Positions 9,803 to 21,236 of a stretch of DNA of 64,000 bases are shown here, piece by piece; position 1 is the first letter of the stretch; each line of letters opens with the position of its first letter. This DNA is from Flammula alnicola (taxonomy: Eukaryota > Basidiomycota > Agaricomycetes > Agaricales > Strophariaceae): assembly GCA_015499995.1 (NCBI GenBank), contig JADNRV010000001.1:1054001-1118000 (forward strand). The letters run 5' to 3'. The notes under the pieces were generated by a model, which had not been told where the DNA came from, did not search any database, and saw nothing but the letters and a program-made list of their open reading frames with translations. The position numbers were made by a program, and so were the translations under genes.

Positions 9803-12180
9803 TCATGCGGAGACGGAGACAGCCGGAGGAGGGACAGGAATGTCCTGGCTCAACCGCAGGTTCGCACCGCCCGTCTTCATCGTCGGCAGCTGCTGCCTCG
9901 CCTTTCCACTGGCATTCGCAATCACATACTCGAGGTGCGTCGTCCTCGTCGCCTGGAGGGGTCCGCTGATCGCGCCGAGGAGAGGATCAAACACAGACCG
10001 GGCAACCGCAACCGCATGCGCATCGACGACTGCCTTCTCGCCCGACCTCAGCGTGGGTGGTGTCGTGCCGTCCAGCAAGCCAAGTTGTTCATCGTTCCAT
10101 ATGGGGTCGACGTGAGCTTCCTCTGGGCCATCAGTCATGCCGACACCAGCACGCCCGCCAGCGAGCTTCCAGTCCTTTAGCCTATTGATGCCGAGTTCCG
10201 TGAAGATCTGGTCGACCGCGCCAATGAGCTTGTCCATCTGCTCGAGCGTGTGCCGGGGGGTGACGGTGATTCGCAGGCGTTCTTCTCCGCGTGCAACGGT
10301 TGGGTAGTTGATGGACTGTACGTAGATGTCGTGTTCCGCGAGGAGCTTGTCTGATGCCGCTTTGGCCAGTGCGGCATCGCCGACTAGAACAGGTACAATG
10401 TGCGAAGGACCGGGACTGAAGAGTAAGCAATTTCAAATAAGCGCTGGATCGTCGGAGATAGTCGGAAAAAAAGAACTTACACAACGGGAATGTCCACTTC
10501 AGCGAAACGGCGTTTGACTTCGCGGACGTTAGCCTGCTTCAATTGACGATCACCGACGTAGTTCTTTTGGTAGACGACGCTTGCACGTGCACCGGCGATA
10601 GTTGCAGGGGGAAGAGAAGTGGTGAAGATAAAGCCAGGAGCGTAGGACCGAATCATGTCAACGAAGTCGTCTGAGCCCGCAATGTAACCGCCGACAGCGC
10701 CGTAAGCCTTGCCCAGAGTACCTAGTAGAAGGTTCTTGTAAGTGAAGTGCAAAATGATTCATACAAGGAGGCACATACCTGTAATGATGTCGACACGGTC
10801 CATGACAGAGCCCTTGATCGGTAGAGGACTGTCACCGGCAGCTGCTTGAGCGTCATAATCCAAATGTTCAGCCACACCAGCCCCACGGGGTCCATATAAA
10901 CCGACGGCGTGTACCTAGCACCGGGTGTCAATGATGAATGGAAGTTGATCCAAAAAAAAACGCAGAACGCACCTCATCCAAGAAGGTAAGAGCACCGTAT
11001 TGCTCGGCCAGATCACAAATTTCCTTGATAGGTCCGATACTGCCGCACATAGAATAGACCGACTCGAACGCAATAATCTTGGGTGTCTCCTTGGGGTACT
11101 GCTTGAGTTTGGCTTCGAGGTCCTCGAGATCGTTATGCTTGAATAAGACGCGCTTGGCACCAGAGTGGCGCATGCCTTGGATCATAGAGGCGTGGTTCAT
11201 GGTGTCGGAGAAGAAAACGCAACCTGGGAGTTTAGAGCCGAGTGTAGAGAGCGTAGCATCGTTGGCGACGTAGCAAGAAGAAAAGACGAGGGCAGCGTCC
11301 TTCCTGTGAAGATTAGCGAGCTCCTGCTCTAGGGACAAATGCATAGCACCGTTTCCGGCGATGTTACGAGTACCACCAGCCCCATGACCGTACTTGTCAA
11401 GGGTGCGACTGGAGAAATGGAAAAACGTCAGGACGGATGACAGAACAACAAAAAAATAAGGGCGACGTACTGCATGGTCTCGAGGACAACAGGATTGTTA
11501 CCCATACCGAGATAGTCATTGGCGCACCAGACCTCGACCTCTTCCTTGACGCTGGCAGTATGAGCGACAGGGAACTTGGCAGCGAGCCGGTTAATGTTGT
11601 TGAAGTAGCGGTAGGACTTGTCCTGGTGCTTCTTCTCGAGCTCGTTGACGTAGAAGTTCTCGTAGCTGAAGCCGGTGTGTGCTTTCGCCTTGTGAGCGGT
11701 GGCCGGAGCGGCGGCAACCGGAGTAGCTGCCTTGCGAGCGTCGGCAGCGGCTTTGGCATGGAAGGGGCAGCCAGCAGCAGCAGCTTCGGCAGCTACATCC
11801 TTGGTCTTAGCAGCAGCATGGCCCTTCTTGTCGGTAGCAGACGCGAGGTCATCTGCCATCTGGGCGGCGGCTCTAGCAGCGGAAGCATGTGGGCACATCT
11901 CTACGGTCGCACCCGGGGGAGGGAAGACGCCCTTCTCCTTGTGAATCTGTTCGACGTCGGAATTGGCGGCGACGCTAGCGTAGCCTGCCACGATTTCCTT
12001 AGAGCGGACGTTGAGAGCGGGGCCCATGACGGGGCATTTTGTAGCGCGCTCAGTGAGTGCCGAGAGGGAGGGGAATCGGGGCGAGGTCGAGGTCGAGAGG
12101 GAACGCAAGGTGGAGGCCTTTGTCTTGCCCAGGAATGGGCAAGAGTTCTTGAAACGGGTGAGGGACGAGAGCTTGTCCAT
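9803..12180 (-). CDS. HEM1: 5-aminolevulinate synthase, mitochondrial
   Basis: First enzyme of heme synthesis: glycine plus succinyl-CoA gives 5-aminolevulinate, PLP-dependent, in the mitochondrial matrix. Exons on the minus strand are 11471-12180, 10973-11408, 10779-10914, 10481-10721 and 9803-10415, giving 711 residues. The N-terminus is basic and hydroxylated, as in a targeting peptide. Four Cys-Pro motifs occur at residues 14, 49, 96 and 138 (SCPFLG, KCPVMG, MCPHAS, GCPFHA), resembling heme-regulatory motifs. The catalytic core follows: [13 protein letters not shown], the aspartate in TFLDEVHAVG, and the PLP lysine 432 in [11 protein letters not shown]. About 110 residues extend past the core. 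The upstream neighbour on the same strand, ARG8, is also a mitochondrial PLP enzyme, but nothing indicates co-regulation. Confidence 0.96.
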
Positions 12181-12341
12181 AGCTTTGGAGGGAGAAAGGA
12201 TGGAGAGAATTGGAATGCGGTATCACCACTTTTTGAACTTTTTGCGATCCATACTTACTCGGGTGGGCCAATCAGACTCCGGGAATTTACAATCACCTGA
12301 TCCGGCTATACTTTCCGCCCTTCGGCTACTCACAATGTACC

Positions 12342-14738
12342 CTACTTTTTACTCTCGCTACACAAATGCAGACAGCTTTCCAACACATCCATCGCCAAAT
12401 CAACTCCCTCCTTCCCAACATTCAGACTGGGAACCAGTCTCACGGCATCCTTCCCAGCAGTCAGGAAAAATACCCCTCTCTCTCGCGCAAGCTCGACTAT
12501 CCTCCCAGGCATCGAGCTATCCTTGAATCCGAGTCCACGGATCAGGCCCCGTCCTCGCACCTCTTTCAGAAGACCCGGGTACCATTGCGGCAGCTGCGAC
12601 AACCGCCGATCCAGATGTCGGCTTGTCTCCGCAACCTCTGCAGCGAAGGCCGGGCTTGACAGGCGCTGCACAACATGGTAACCCACTGCGCATGAGAGCG
12701 GCGATCCACCAAACGTCGTACCGTGAGTACCTATTGTGAGAGGAATTTAAGATCGCGCAGCGCAGCAGAGTCGCTGAAACACCTACCGACGCCCATGGGG
12801 GAGGCTATATGATCCTTAACCATCAGCGCCCCGATCGGAAACCCGTTTGCAAGGGGTTTCGCCATTGTAAGTATGTCGGGATGGCAGTCGACAGGCATCT
12901 TGGAATGCGCCCACATACTTCCACTTCTAAACAATCCACACTGCGCCGCAATTTAACATTAGCAATTCCAGCTTATTTTTGTGCGGGTAACATACCTGAA
13001 TCTCGTCATAGATGAGAACCGCTTCAACTTCATTACACCGTTTTCGCAAAGCCCTCAACCACTCCTCTGTTGGTGCGTTGATCCCACCCTCGCCCTGAAT
13101 AGGCTCGACGATTACACCACAAGTATCCCCCGTGATCAAACCTTCCAAAGCCTCGATATCATTCAGCTTTCCGACATGCACGTTGGGAATAAGCGGCTCG
13201 AATGGCTTCTGGTATTTGGGATTACTCGTGACGCTGAGCGCGCCCATACTCCGTCCATGGAAAGAGTTCTCAAAGCACACAATGTGGTTCTTCGTGCACG
13301 CGTCTTCTCTCCCGCCGTTTTTAGCCCAGACGCTCTTCCCGTACCGACGAGCAATCTTCAAGGCGCCCTCATTCGCCTCCGTCCCCGAATTCGCGAAGAA
13401 CACCTTGAGACCCTCCCCACCGGCCGCTTCACCGCCACGGAACCCGAGCCCACCTTCTGACTGTGTGAGTTGGACCAGCTTCTCGGCAAGCTTCGGCGCC
13501 CACTCGTTGTGGTAGACATTACTGCAGTGTATAAGCTTGCCTGCTTCCTCGTTAATGACCTTCACAGTAAAATTAGATTTAGTCAAGTCTATTTTTCCAC
13601 GTGGACGAGAAAAGACGAGAGAAAAGGACGTGGAAATAAATAGCGTCGCTTGCAAAGGTGACCGAGGGTAGCCAGGTAGGGACGCGTTATACCCGTAATA
13701 TACCGTGGTCGGTAAAGACAAAAAAAACAGTTGCGTGGGAAGGGTGCCGACCAAGGCTGACGAAAAGCGCTCCCATAAAACGCGAAGATGCAGTTCCCAA
13801 CAGCCAGGTATATCGTTTGCTGTCGTACATGTCTCTCCAAGATGGGCAGATTTGAAGATCAAGAAATTAGAAATAGAACGGAACATCGGAGAACGAGAAA
13901 AAGGCAATGGATATAGATCATTGTCTCCTGGATGAAGACTATATTTGAATGGGAGGAAAGAGAAACGAAGATAGAGTATGATTGGGAACCAAAGAGTGAT
14001 GTGCTCCATGGGTAACTTGTTTCCAGCAGACTGGAGACCGTCTCTCGATCGTGAGCGAGCCAATGGCATGGTCGTTATTAGCACATGCACCGAGAGAAAA
14101 GGTGGTCATTTAATGCCGCGACGATATAAAAAGGCAAGGAGAGCTTCCTAATGCCTGTGTCGGGAACAAAGTTTGCATAACCGAAGAAGCAAGAGAGATA
14201 ACACCCCTCCAGAAACAAAACACGTCCAAGAATGGCTCTGCAGCCAAAAATCTCCCCAATTGCAAAAGAAAGAAATACCAACAATCCAAACGAAGGAATA
14301 AAAATCAAAATCAAGCAAGCAAACACCCACCTTCAAAACGCCCTCGTCGGCATGTCCCAAGGCATTAACCGCAATGCCCGCGCTGAAGTCGAGGTATTTC
14401 TTGCCGTCCGTGTCCCACACGTACGAACCCTTCCCGTGGTGCAGCACGAAGTTGGGCCTGTCGTACACATGGAGCATGTATTCCTTGAAGCGCGAAATCG
14501 TGCCCTGCGCCTCGGGCGAGAGTGGCGAGGGAGGGATGTGTGTCGCGGTCAGGTAGGCTTTAGAGGGCTGTGGGTTGGAAGGTTGTTCGTAAGTTTAAAT
14601 TTTTCCATGAGGAAAGAGCAAGGGAAGCCAGCAAGGAAAAAGACATACAGCGCTGGCCATGCCTCGCAGGAGGATGCGAGGCGCGGCGGTGGTCCTGCGC
14701 GCTAGGACGTGCAATGGGAGAGCTTGTGTGCGCTTCAT
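12342..14738 (-). CDS. ARG8: Acetylornithine aminotransferase, mitochondrial
   Basis: Transfers an amino group from glutamate to N-acetylglutamate semialdehyde in arginine (ornithine) synthesis; class-III PLP aminotransferase of the mitochondrial matrix. Minus-strand exons are 14649-14738, 14331-14567, 12996-13559, 12787-12940 and 12342-12730, giving 477 residues. Exon 1 encodes 30 residues rich in Arg and Ala (a targeting peptide). Recognisable motifs are FSAGIAVNALGH, HCSNVYHNEW, FFANSGTEANEGALK, VEPIQGEGG and the PLP lysine 325 in TMAKPLANG. The second intron (13560-14330) is 771 nt, over ten times the local norm. The protein alignment is seamless across it (GVLK then VINEEAGK), so the join is probably right. 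Confidence 0.95.
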
Positions 14739-15972
14739 GTTTTGGCGTTGACGATAGTAGATGCGATTCGTATATCCTCAAATTTCAATAATCAGTGTGA
14801 GTTATGGATGGATAGTTCCGTGTTCCCTAGAATCCGAGTCCCAGAAGATAGAGGCTGTCGAGAGTGGATGTAGACAGTAGACCAAGTTCAAGCGTCGAGC
14901 AAGATTCACACTCGAATCAGAGGTGTACACCTGTAGACAGGCAATCAGCTCAGCTCAACGAACGCGTTCAACGATGACGATGATCGAGAATGGGGATGAA
15001 GAGAGGATGGAAAACGCACCAGTCCGAAGTTGTTCCGCGTTCGCGTGCTTATTATGTCCGTCGGCCTAAAAAAAAGTTTGGTTCAACACAACTGACAACC
15101 TTGACCGCATCGACTCACCAACGATATGTAGAACGAAAGCCTTTGTCTTGGCTATACTTGCCTCTGGCTACTTTATAGTAGTATAACAGATACCCCTGAT
15201 CCAACGAGAGAACGAGTCAGACTCGATTCTTGAATGAGTCAACAGAATTTCAATTTGGAGGATAGGGAAGAGGGAAGGTCAGGGTGAGAAGGCAGAGGCG
15301 TTTTATGCTCAATGGTCTGCTGCAGTGCTGCTCTGCATACCGTATGGACAATGGCCATTGGTGGGCCCTTGGATGATCTGCTGCCCGTCCGAAAATATTA
15401 TGGTCGGGACTCAGGTATGGACCTTTTTGCTGAGCATGCTGCCCATACCTGGTGCCAGCCTGCAGTCACGGCCGTTCGCTGGCTGGAATCCTATTACTGT
15501 TGTACCTATTATCCTAACTGCTGGCCTGGGGGTAACGGCATACGAGTACGCCGTTTATTTTATCAACTGACATGCACAGGCCTGCTGCAGTGCTGGCAGA
15601 AATGAGGCAGACTCTGAGCTAAATAAATTCCATGATGCTTCTACATCGATATCGATAACGCGAGTGTCCAACTATGCCAGCCGGCGTACTTGGCAAGTCG
15701 CAAAAAGGTCGCCACACATAAGAGTTCAACAACGTTTCGAATTCTGTTTTTCTTGCCTACGCTCGATTCCGAATTTTAGCCGTTTGACATAAAGATAATT
15801 GCGACGGAAATGACTATTACAGGCAAAGGCAAAATTATAGTCAGATACAGAACATCTACAATAGAGAACGATAAAGGATGTTTGTCGGTTACTGATAATT
15901 CGTATCTGTTAATTATTGTACCATTGCGAAGAGGATGTTGAACAGAGGATTGACCATTTTTCAACCCTATCA
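14739..15972. other. Intergenic, no supported gene
   Basis: Holds the ARG8 promoter and then 1 kb without a recognisable gene. Short frames at 15312-15605 have no convincing codon or family signal. A 14-nt direct repeat is listed separately. Confidence 0.5.
15317..15595. repeat. 14-nt direct repeat pair
   Basis: CTGCTGCAGTGCTG occurs at 15317-15330 and again at 15582-15595. Its core CTGCAG is palindromic. The interval contains no open gene, so it may be a relic of an insertion, but a chance pair cannot be excluded. Confidence 0.35.
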
Positions 15973-17623
15973 TCAATCTCGACTACGACTGCGACTCCTG
16001 CTCCCTCCACTGCGTGTACTAACACTCATCGACGACCCCGTCGATGCCGACCTCGACCGACCCTTCCTCTGTCCGGCGGGCTCCTTCTCCTTCCTCGCAC
16101 CACCACTTCCTCTAGATCCAACTTCGCGACCACGAGGGGGCACCAGCTCTCGCATAGATTCCTGGGGCGTCGGCAGCAAAGGCACTTGACGGCCGCGATC
16201 GTTGCGCGAAGGCGGCGGCGGCGTGCCAGAACGATATGCATGCCTCCTCGCAGGCGACCTTGAGCGCGATCGGGATCTTGACCGAGAACGAGATCGCAAA
16301 GGCGATGGCGAGCGCGAATCAACATGCATGGACCTCCTGTGGGCGCGGGGCGAACGCGACCTCGAGGGAGAGCGAGAAGGTGTCCGACCGCGTCCTCGTG
16401 CTCGACCTCTCATATGAGGTGGGGTCGAACGAGTGGGCCCTCCTCCGGGAGCGACAATGCGCATGGGCGAGGACGACCGCGACCTGGAACGGTGTGAGGC
16501 ACCGCGCACGGGGGAACGAGAACGAGAACGAGAACGCGGAGACCTCGACCTTGACATCGAGCGAGACGGGGACCGTGAAGGAGAACGAGAGTCTACGCGT
16601 CTCCTGGTGCGTGGTGGAGGCGAACGCGAACGCGAGGGAGAGGGCGAGGGCCTGTCACGCTTTCCACGGACGGCCATAGGCTGGGCGCGAGGAGGTGGTG
16701 GTGGTGGGAGGTCCATGTGACGCGGAACGTCCCTGCCTCCGCGAGAGTAGTTATCGCGAGGAGGGGGAGGAGCACGACGCGGTGGGCTACGAGTGCGGTA
16801 TTCCTGTTCGCTGGGTCGATCTCTATCCCGATATTCCCTCCTGGGTCCAGTAGGAATAGGCGGGGGAAGCATCGCCCCTCTTTCCTCCACCTTCGCATCC
16901 GCAGCACCTCCGGCAGCCCTCTCCTCTCTTCTTTTCTCCTCTTCCTTCTTACGTAGCTTATCCCGCTCCTTGCGCTCCTGCTCCCACTTGGCTTTCTGTT
17001 CAGCCATCTTCACCTTGTTCTCTTCCCTAACCCTTTCTCGATCTTCTCTTTCAGCGATCCGTTTCATTTTGTTTTCTTCTTGCTTTTCACGGTCAAAGGC
17101 CTCCCCTTCCTTATAGTCGGCACGAGTGCCAAACGCACGGGCCATTTTTGAGAGCTCGGCCTTTTTCGCGGCGGCCATGCCATGTGTGTCAGAGGGTTTG
17201 AGACCACGAGCAGGAAGGACGGATGCGGAGAGGTTGGCAAGAAGTTTTTGGCGGAGTTGGTCGACTTGAGATTCAATCTCTGCTTCGTCAAGACTGAAGT
17301 TGATGAGAAGAGGTAAATAGATGAGAAAAGGAGAAAATGCATACCCTTTTTCTTCGAGTTCATCCTGTAATTCCAGACATTTTATTTCTACTTTTCGTTT
17401 GCGTTCATGTTCGAGGATGCCTTCGTCTGGCTCTCTGTGTTTTGGGGGAGCAGTATCCCATGCTGACTTGTCGTTATTTCTCTCGTGGACGCGGAGAGAG
17501 GAGAGATTGCGGACAACATAACCGCTCGTGCCGCTATGATTTACGTCAGCGGAAAGACAGCGAAAGAAATCAAAAGAAACTGAACCTTCCACGGGGAGTT
17601 GTCAGACCGATACCGTTGTACAT
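15973..17623 (-). CDS. CWC21: Cwc21/SRRM2-type spliceosomal SR protein
   Basis: Spliceosome-associated protein that sits near the exon and Prp8 at catalysis, in the nucleus. Minus-strand exons are 17586-17623, 17345-17533 and 15973-17293, giving 515 residues. The 12-codon first exon plus the join reads MYNGIGLTTPRGSGTSGYV, the near-invariant start of the Cwc21/SRRM2 family. The cwf21 region with HREPDEGILEHERKRKVE follows. Next come a coiled-coil KR/E-rich segment and a long C-terminal RS domain (about residues 240-515). The first intron uses an atypical donor, GTTCAG. Its start is 202 bp from the divergent hydrolase gene. Confidence 0.93.
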
Positions 17624-17825
17624 GGTGGTTGAAAGGCAACGTGTGACGGCACGTGCCGGTTAGATAGGTGACGCGGAATCCGGCAGAGATGAGGACAGCT
17701 AATTATATAAATTGCACAGCAACATGAGTAACTACTAGTACCTGCCTGCTAGTGCTCCCCCCACAACGTCGTCCTCTCTTAGATTCCGTTCTCCCTCCTT
17801 TACCCGCATTCGTGCGCTCCGAAAA

Positions 17826-19306
17826 ATGGATAATGAAATAAGTGACGGCCTTCCCCCAGCGAGAGAAATACCCGCTGCTTTCACAGCCAGTCTCCGCAGC
17901 TGGTAAGCCGCCGTTTTCCATATCCCTCACCGATCCTCTGCTCACACCCACACAAGGTGGCATGTAGGCGAGAAAGAAAGCGCGATAGCTGAAGAACGTC
18001 TCTTGCGACGACTGCCGTTCTTCCGCTCCTCGACCCAGACCGCAGAACCCTCAGAACCTGTCATTGCGACCTCCTCGCGCGTGCACCTCTCTAAACGCAA
18101 CCACTATCTTAATATGCTCGCCATCAAATCAACCTCGCCATCACCCACCGCACCACCACCTGCAGTCGTTCTCCATGGTTATGGCGCAGGTCTCGGCTTC
18201 TTCTTCCATAACTTTCCTCCACTTGCAAACTGGGCTGCGCGTCGGGGCACTTCTGTTTTCGCCCTCGACTGGCTAGGCATGGGCCGTTCCGCTCGCGTGC
18301 CTTTCACCGTGAAAGCAAAACGTGATGATGTCCCTGCTCGCGTCGCAGAGGCCGAGTCTTTCTTCATCGACTCGCTAGAGGAGTGGCGTTCAAAGATGAA
18401 ACTGCCAAAGATGACTCTAGTCGGACATTCTCTGGGCGCCTATTTCAGCGTAGCATACGCGCTAAAATACCCAGATAGAGTGCACAGGCTCATCCTGCTC
18501 TCACCGGCTGGTGTGCCCCGGGGTCCTAACTATACAGAGCTTTCAAGAGAGCTGACCGATCATGGCGATGACCGACCTCATCCTGATCGCTCCATGTCCA
18601 CAAATTCTTCTGTGGCGACGTCAGCTATGAGGGAGGAGTCGTCATTCCAGAGGGCAACCAAGGGCCGCATCCACAACATTCGCGAGAAGCAAAAGGAGAA
18701 TAAGAGACAAGAGACCAGGACCCGCCGTTTGCTCACATATCTATGGGAGGAAGGCTGGAGTCCATTCCAAGTCGTCCGTTCCACACTCTTCTGGGGCCCG
18801 ATGCTCATCGGCAAGGTATGTTAGCCGCTCCTCTATACCCTCGTTTCTTGCTAAATTTTCCGCCTATCTTCCCAGTACTCATCTCGCCGCTTCTCCGGGC
18901 TATCGCCAGAAGAGACGCGCGACATGCACGACTATATCATGAACATCACGCTCGCTAAAGGGTCAGGGGAGTACTGTATCTCTCACATTCTCGAACCGGG
19001 TGCGCACGCGCGCATGCCCCTCGTCGATCGTATCCATGCGCTGCGCAAGGACCTGCCCGTGACGTTTGTATATGGCGACCAAGACTGGATGGACCCCGTT
19101 GGCGGGGAGGAGAGCCTACGAAGGCTAAAGAAGGCGGGCAATACTAATGGGAAGATGTATATTATCGAGGACGCTGGGCATCATGGTATGTTTTTCGTTG
19201 GGTTTTCATCTTATGAAGAACAGTCGTTGATGTACTTCTGTTTGCAGTGTATCTCGACAACACGGATGCTGTGAATCAGCTGCTCGTGGACGAACTCGAT
19301 CACTAA
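17826..19306 (+). CDS. ABHD4/5-type alpha/beta hydrolase (Ict1/CGI-58-like)
   Basis: 434 residues from exons 17826-17902, 17957-18815, 18876-19185 and 19248-19306. The first join restores a Trp-Trp motif (SLRSWWHVGEKES), followed by EERLLRRLPFF, typical of this family. The oxyanion region is VLHGYGAG and the nucleophile elbow GHSLG has Ser184. An acid lies in VYGDQDWMDP. The C-terminus has the HHVYLD sequence, an H-x4-D motif associated with lysophosphatidic acid acyltransferase activity in Ict1/ABHD5 proteins. Unlike mammalian ABHD5, the nucleophile serine is present, so hydrolase activity is plausible. Probably acts on lipids at lipid droplets or mitochondria; the exact substrate is not readable. 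Confidence 0.9.
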
Positions 19307-20132
19307 TAACCTTTCTTGCCATATTGTCTTTTGTTTGCATCTCTCTCTCTCTCTTTCACTCACTGTCGTTTTCATATCATCTACTTACCTATTGATTGGT
19401 TGTTTGGTCGCTCCATTTTGCTCTCGTTTTTATTTATTTCTTCTATGGCTCCTCTGGTAAACCGCGGAATCTTGGTGTCGATATTCTCGAGACACGGATG
19501 CGAACATGGCGGCTGCTCATGGAGATAGAATAGCTCGTAGAATTTTCCTTAATTTGTATTGCATTGTCGGCGTAGTTAAAACTTACTTGGAGGGCCTGTA
19601 ATAATTTAGAGGTCGTTAGGACCACAAAGCATGTAATAATAATTTATTAGAACCAAATGGAGGGGTTAGGATGAAGAACCCAACTCGAGTGTGTAGTAAC
19701 CGATCCCGCCCCGCGCTGGCCTATAGTAGTCCTATAGTATCAAACAAAGGAAATGCGTTTTCGACTTGTTTTCCACCGTCCTCAAATTTGACTGCGGTCT
19801 CATGCGGTCATCCTGCTTTTTCCACTCTGGAACTTGTCATCATGGGACTCTATTTGTGGTGACTGTGCGCTAAACCAGTTCCTCCCGTTATCCACAAATG
19901 TTGCAAAGACGAGGCCCTGTCAATATTGATTTGGGAAGGGCTATGATTCCAAAGCTCTAAAAATCGCGTTCGAATCATGGACAAGACTCGGACGAAGATG
20001 CTTGCGTTTTCGAGCTTAAAACTCTATGCAGCTTCGGAAAAATGGCGGCCTTGAAAATATCTTTCGTGGTTGCATCTACTTAGGCCACAATTTACGACAT
20101 CCTTTTGCTATAAAAGAAATAACATCCGCAGG
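19307..20132. other. Intergenic, nothing recognised
   Basis: A pyrimidine-rich 3' flank of the hydrolase gene (CT repeats near 19341-19353), then sequence without a gene up to the GMC relic. The expected N-terminal FAD-binding part of a GMC enzyme is not present here. Confidence 0.5.
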
Positions 20133-20708
20133 TTGCTCCTTCTCCTTTCAGGCATAGGCCCAAAATCTGCCTTAGCGAAACAGGGCATAGCATCCGTCAT
20201 TGACCTGCCTGATGTCGGGCAAAACCTGAGGGACCACCCTCTAGTGCCAAACTACTTCTTTGTCAATTCAAATGGGACGTTCGATGATATCTTGAGAGAC
20301 CCGGCGCTGTTTGCGTCGCTTTTGGAGGAATATACGACAACAGGCCAGGGGTTGATGCCAGTGGTGGATTCGCCGGCGAATACGTTTGGGTTCATGATAC
20401 AGATGAGTAAGTCGTCGATCAATACAATAAAAAAGACTTACGAATTTTGTTAGTCTGACTACGGGAGACTAGGTTCATGAGGCTGCCTCATGGCATAAGT
20501 AATACCACAATTTTCGACAAGTTCAAGGATCCGTCTGCAGGACCTGAGTCGGCGCATACAGAACTTATTTTCGTTGTAAGTCTTTTTTACCTTGTACTCT
20601 GCCCCTAAGACCACTTATTAAATGCCTTGATGTGTATCTCAAGGACGGCTTCGTGGCATTTGGATCTTTGACCCAACCGCCAGCAGGCAATTTTTTGACC
20701 GATATCCC
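20133..20708 (+). pseudogene. GMC oxidoreductase fragment (decayed)
   Basis: Three pieces match the middle of glucose-methanol-choline oxidoreductases such as aryl-alcohol oxidase. Piece one (20133-20406) has the second GMC signature [13 protein letters not shown] and [14 protein letters not shown]. Piece two (20473-20575) has FMRLPHG and DPSAGPESAHTEL. Piece three (20644-20708) has DGFVAFGSLTQPP. The N-terminal FAD-binding GxGxxG part and the C-terminal catalytic His region are absent. Pieces one and two cannot be joined in frame with any AG acceptor I can find: piece one ends in phase 1 and the available joins meet TGA or TAG. I read it as a relic of a secreted flavoenzyme family common in wood- and litter-decaying fungi. 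Confidence 0.8.
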
Positions 20709-21236
20709 GTAGGTTTCTCTTCTCTCGACCTAGCGCTTAAGGCGCGACAGGAGTGAGAATCGTGGACGCATCGATTTCGTGAGTTCTGCAAATAATTCAC
20801 GGAAATAATATTATTATGCGTAGCCCGCTCTTCCTGAAGTACATATTCAGGCTATGGTATATTCGGTCTCCGAAAGGGCCGTTGACCTTATCCAAAGCCG
20901 TCATTCTCTTGGAAGTCTGCAAGATGCCACTTGAACGTTTTGCCCCACGCGTCGAGCTATGATTATTCTGTCTGCATCTGACCAACGTCGACATTATATG
21001 GTTCTTAAATAACTGGAAAGTCTGAACCGTTTGCGGTAAATAATTTATGCCCATAAGATATCCAGAAAAAGGTTGCGTGAGGGGTAGTATCGTAACATAG
21101 AATACAGGTATACAAGGTCCATTGAATCTAAGAATTACAATACAAGTCATGGACAACCAAAAATAAAAAAGAGAATAGTGGAGTATATGATACAACAAAA
21201 GAGAGTTCAACCTTCTTCGAGTCGGCGAAAAGGGTC
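20709..21236. other. Intergenic, nothing recognised
   Basis: 528 nt between the GMC relic and the 3' end of the methyltransferase gene. I see no continuation of the GMC C-terminus and no repeat. Confidence 0.5.

Noticed and set aside
11437..12300. Long plus-strand ORF (287 codons)
   Set aside because: It lies antisense to the first exon of ALAS and is a shadow of its biased codons. No family resemblance.
14232..14705. 157-codon plus-strand ORF
   Set aside because: Antisense to ARG8 exons and its long intron; no protein-like motif.
15312..15605. 97-codon ORF with Cys/Trp-rich sequence
   Set aside because: No family recognised and no coding context. The flanking repeats are too short to call an element.
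15916..16679. Several plus-strand Arg/Glu-rich ORFs
   Set aside because: Antisense to the RS domain of the Cwc21/SRRM2 gene, a known artefact of RS codons.
19968..19976. tRNA B-box-like GTTCGAATC
   Set aside because: No A box and no cloverleaf can be formed around it.
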